Shown: in pieces, positions 61,433-64,000 of the stretch | Numbering within the stretch: the first letter of the stretch is position 1 | Layout: the number at the start of each line of letters is the position of its first letter | DNA from: Lutjanus erythropterus | Lineage: Eukaryota; Chordata; Actinopteri; Lutjaniformes; Lutjanidae | Reading direction: 5' to 3' | Assembly (NCBI GenBank): GCA_020091685.1 | Contig: CM034601.1 | Span: forward strand, 17,475,320 to 17,539,319 | Length of the DNA: 64,000 nt | Notes under the pieces: model-generated | Told to the model about the DNA's origin: nothing | Seen by the model: only the letters and a program-made list of their open reading frames with translations | Databases searched by the model: none | Made by a program: the position numbers and the translations under genes

Positions 61433-63905
61433 TCAATCGAGCGATACAACTTGGAAGCCGTCGTCACTCATGCCCCACTGTGAATCCTGCCCCGCTCCAT
61501 CCTGGTCACTTTGACGACTGATCTTACCCCTCTTCCATTTGTCCTTCCAGCGTAGGGTACCAGAAGAAGAAGGAGGCGTGCTGGGAGTCGGAGCAGCAGA
61601 ACCCGCAGATCTGGACATGAAGATTTGGGTTGAGTTGGTCGTGGGGGGCGCAGGTGTAGACAAAGAGATGCTGGGTGGCCTCTGAATGGGTGGCTTGTTG
61701 TGTCTCCTCAGGATGCCCAGGCGGGAGGTCTTCTTCTGGGCCTGCTCTGCCTGCTGCTGACTCTGCAGCTGCTGATGGAGGATCAGCTGAAGGTCCTCCT
61801 GGGAAGAGGACAATAAACAAACAAATACTTGGTCATAAGCCAGATTTTAAATCCATGAAAATGTGATCTCTGAGAGATCTGAGTTCACACCTGGTATTAA
61901 CATGCGTTTTGGGTGATCTGATCACAAGTAGACAGCTCTAAATACATCATTTCACACCTGCCATTACAATGCATCTCTATATACGTCTCGAGTAACCGCT
62001 TGTGATCGTATCTCACTCCTCCACTCTGTATGCAAAGAAACACTAGGGCTGTTTTGTCGGTTGAATGTCCATTAGGCCTACTGCCCATTTGGCTGTTTAT
62101 TTTTTCCTTTGTTTTTTAGTTCAGCACCACACTGAACCCTTCTATCAGCCCACAATAAACCTCATATTTTACCTGCGCTTTCAGCAGCCCAGCAGGAAAG
62201 AGGCTCCATAGTGCACTGAAATTTTACACCTAATCAGGATGCACAAGTTAAATTCTTCTGACTGTGTGGAAATCTGATGTTTTCACATCACAGATGATGA
62301 AGAAAGGCATTGAGAGTCAGAGAGAAAGAGTATAAGCATGCATCACTGCGCACCACGGAGCGTCTCCTGGCTGCACTAAATACAAATATCATGAAAAATG
62401 GAGGCTCTAAATCATAATGAAATTCACCCTGACATTTTTTTTAACATGATACTACAAGAATGCAGGTTGACTTTGATATTATTTTATGAGAAGATTCTTT
62501 ATCAAATCACCAGACAGACTTTGGTATAAACTTTCCCCACCAGTAGTAGAGAAAAAAATAATTAAGATGACAATCATATCCAGAGAAGGATTTGACTTAT
62601 GTGAATTCTGTAATGGTGATATTAACATTTTGGTAATTTAGCTCCAAGCAGCCAACACTTAATGCTAATATCTGAATACTCATCATATCATAAAAAATGA
62701 ATGATTAAAAAAAAAGATATTCAAGACCTGTATCAAGTCTGGCATCACCTTGCTGTGATTTATTTTGCAACAATGGTCCACTCACTGTACAGTATCCTGC
62801 TTATTACACAGCTACTTATCAAAAAATAATCAATAATTTGACACAAAATACTGATTTAAAAAATATTTTTATTGATTTATTTTTTTAATCAATAAAAACA
62901 ATAATTTTTAAGTAAAAAATGAATTTATTACTTCCATTGAGTCCTCTAAAGGCTATGAGCAGAACTGTCCATAGCAGCGGTCTGTTATTCTGAAATATCA
63001 GACCATAGAATGCTGTAATTGATTAATCCGAAATGTGTATTCAACAGAGGTGTGTAATATGCAAACATAAAAATTCACTTTTTACAGTAATTAAGATGAA
63101 ATCACTTGTAATGTGAGTGAACAACTGAGGCAGATGCTGCTGTTCTCACCAGTGAACTGCAGTGTAGTTTCAGTTTAACGCTGCAGGGAGTCAGGCGTTC
63201 ACCAGATGAACACACTGAGGCCAAAACACTGTGGCAGGACACCAGCTGACAGCTGATTCTGCATGAGCTGAACGCAATGTGTGAGAGTTTTAATTGCGTG
63301 TTTTATGGCTGAACACATTCTGTGCTCTGAAAGCACATGTGTGTACATGTCACTGTGTGGGGTTTTGTGTGTGGGTGTGTTTATGCTGTCCTACTTCTTC
63401 CACTCACATATTTAATTTCCCCCACTGTCTCTATTTTGCTCAATATGACTGCATTTTTTCATTTAGTTATTTATTGTTCTGAGATCATATCCTTCCCCTT
63501 TTCACTCAATTCACATTTGTCTTGTCTTTGTTAAGCATTAAACTCCTCTCAGGTTTACCTTCCAGGCCTCGAGCTCCAGCGACAGCTCCAGACGTTTCTG
63601 CGCAGCCTCCAGAAGCTGATTGTTCAGCAGCATCAGCTCTGTTTTGCTCCGCAGCAGCTCGGCCTCCATCGCCTTCTTCCTGCACCGCGGAAACAGAAAC
63701 AATGACACATCCCTCAAAATAAATCTACATCTTTCAGCTTCCCTTTTTCCCCACCTTAAATCTTGATTAATTTGTCATTTAGAGAGGAGGCGAGTGTGAC
63801 TGTGTGCGTCGTGTGTGTGTGTACTCACTTCTCTATGGCTTCATCTCTGTCACGCAGCGCCTGCTGTAGAATAGCATTGTCCTCTGCTCCTTTTCCAGAT
63901 GTGAA
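61433..63905 (-). CDS. bicdl2: BICDL2-like dynein adaptor, last three coding exons
   Basis: Minus-strand exons 63905-63829, 63679-63559 and 61798-61433 (stop). The 5' exons lie beyond the right edge. Phases agree (AA|G junction, then phase 0). The first two exons code coiled coil: ILQQALRDRDEAIEKKKAME, then the heptad-rich LNNQLLEAAQKRLEL and the LEAWK block, which resembles the C-terminal coiled coil of BICD-related (BICDR) cargo adaptors that link Rab6 vesicles and dynein. The last exon codes 121 residues: Gln-rich (LILHQQLQSQQQ), a basic patch (KKTSRLGILRRH), a Ser/Pro/Thr-rich linker, a second basic patch (RWKDKWKRGK) and an acidic end (GMSDDGFQVVSLD). The identification rests on the coiled-coil text and on human BICDL2 lying near CLDN6/CLDN9. 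Another coiled-coil protein is possible. Confidence 0.7.
61799..63558 (-). other. Last intron of the BICDL2-like gene
   Basis: A 1.76 kb intron with donor AAG|GTAAAC and acceptor cttcccag. Contains the repeat at 62770-63080; no separate gene seen. Confidence 0.65.
62770..63080. mobile_element. Dispersed element, second copy of the 25.2 kb foldback
   Basis: 'ccactcactgtacagtatcc', 'gcttattacac', 'gacacaaaatact' and 'agaccatagaatgctgtaat' occur in the same order as at 25250-25540. One arm only is evident. Confidence 0.5.
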
Positions 63906-64000
63906 CTGTTGAATGGACAAACAGGAGAGGCAGGTTAGGTTTTTATCACAGCTCTTGTTATTATCAGCCTTTAACTGCACTGACTTAGTTCTATGTCTTT

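Noticed and set aside
1-64000. Bacterial-style systems, CRISPR arrays, phage or retroviral genes
   Set aside because: Nothing of this kind is present. Genes have vertebrate intron structure and the repeats are eukaryotic transposon and microsatellite types.

Overview
This is nuclear DNA from a ray-finned (teleost) fish, probably a percomorph. The genes are intron-poor claudins, a many-exon ABHD11, a fish-type PIM-like kinase and a BICD-adaptor gene. They are separated by long AT-rich intergenic stretches full of teleost repeat families (hAT-like 'GTGGTGGAAAG' elements, TTAA-bounded foldbacks, L2/Rex-like LINE scraps, microsatellites). No bacterial, viral or organellar features, CRISPR arrays or tRNA/rRNA genes were seen.

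Layout. (1) 1.8-33.2 kb is a claudin cluster with six complete genes: 1785-2417 (-), 5068-5700 (+), 9336-10365 (-, two exons), 13288-13932 (-), 24307-24978 (+) and 32576-33226 (+, the clearest claudin-3 relative). The first two are head to head over about 2.65 kb; the third and fourth are in tandem on the minus strand; the last two sit alone in gaps of several kb. (2) 33.2-43.4 kb has no gene I can support. It holds repeats, a LINE remnant and a strong CTCF-like motif. (3) 43388-47046 (+) is an eight-exon PIM-like kinase of 478 residues. Its N-terminal half carries two basic nuclear-localisation-like stretches and five tandem 14-residue repeats, each with a SUMO-interaction-like core (VISLSS). 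(4) 47.5-51.4 kb holds a LINE remnant and other repeats. (5) 51458-57929 (+) is abhd11, six exons, 306 residues, complete. (6) 61433-63905 (-) holds the last three coding exons of a BICDL2-like dynein adaptor that runs off the right edge.

Synteny. In human, CLDN3/CLDN4 lie beside ABHD11 (7q11.23) and CLDN6/CLDN9 lie near BICDL2 (16p13.3). This fish locus has both flanking genes on one side of a single claudin cluster, as expected if it descends from the undivided ancestral arrangement.

The claudins would form or tune epithelial tight junctions; all six end in a Val-terminated PDZ ligand. The kinase looks catalytically intact, and the repeat array is the most unusual thing in the window. Exon structures were joined by hand from splice signals and reading-frame continuity. 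Repeat boundaries are approximate unless terminal motifs are quoted.
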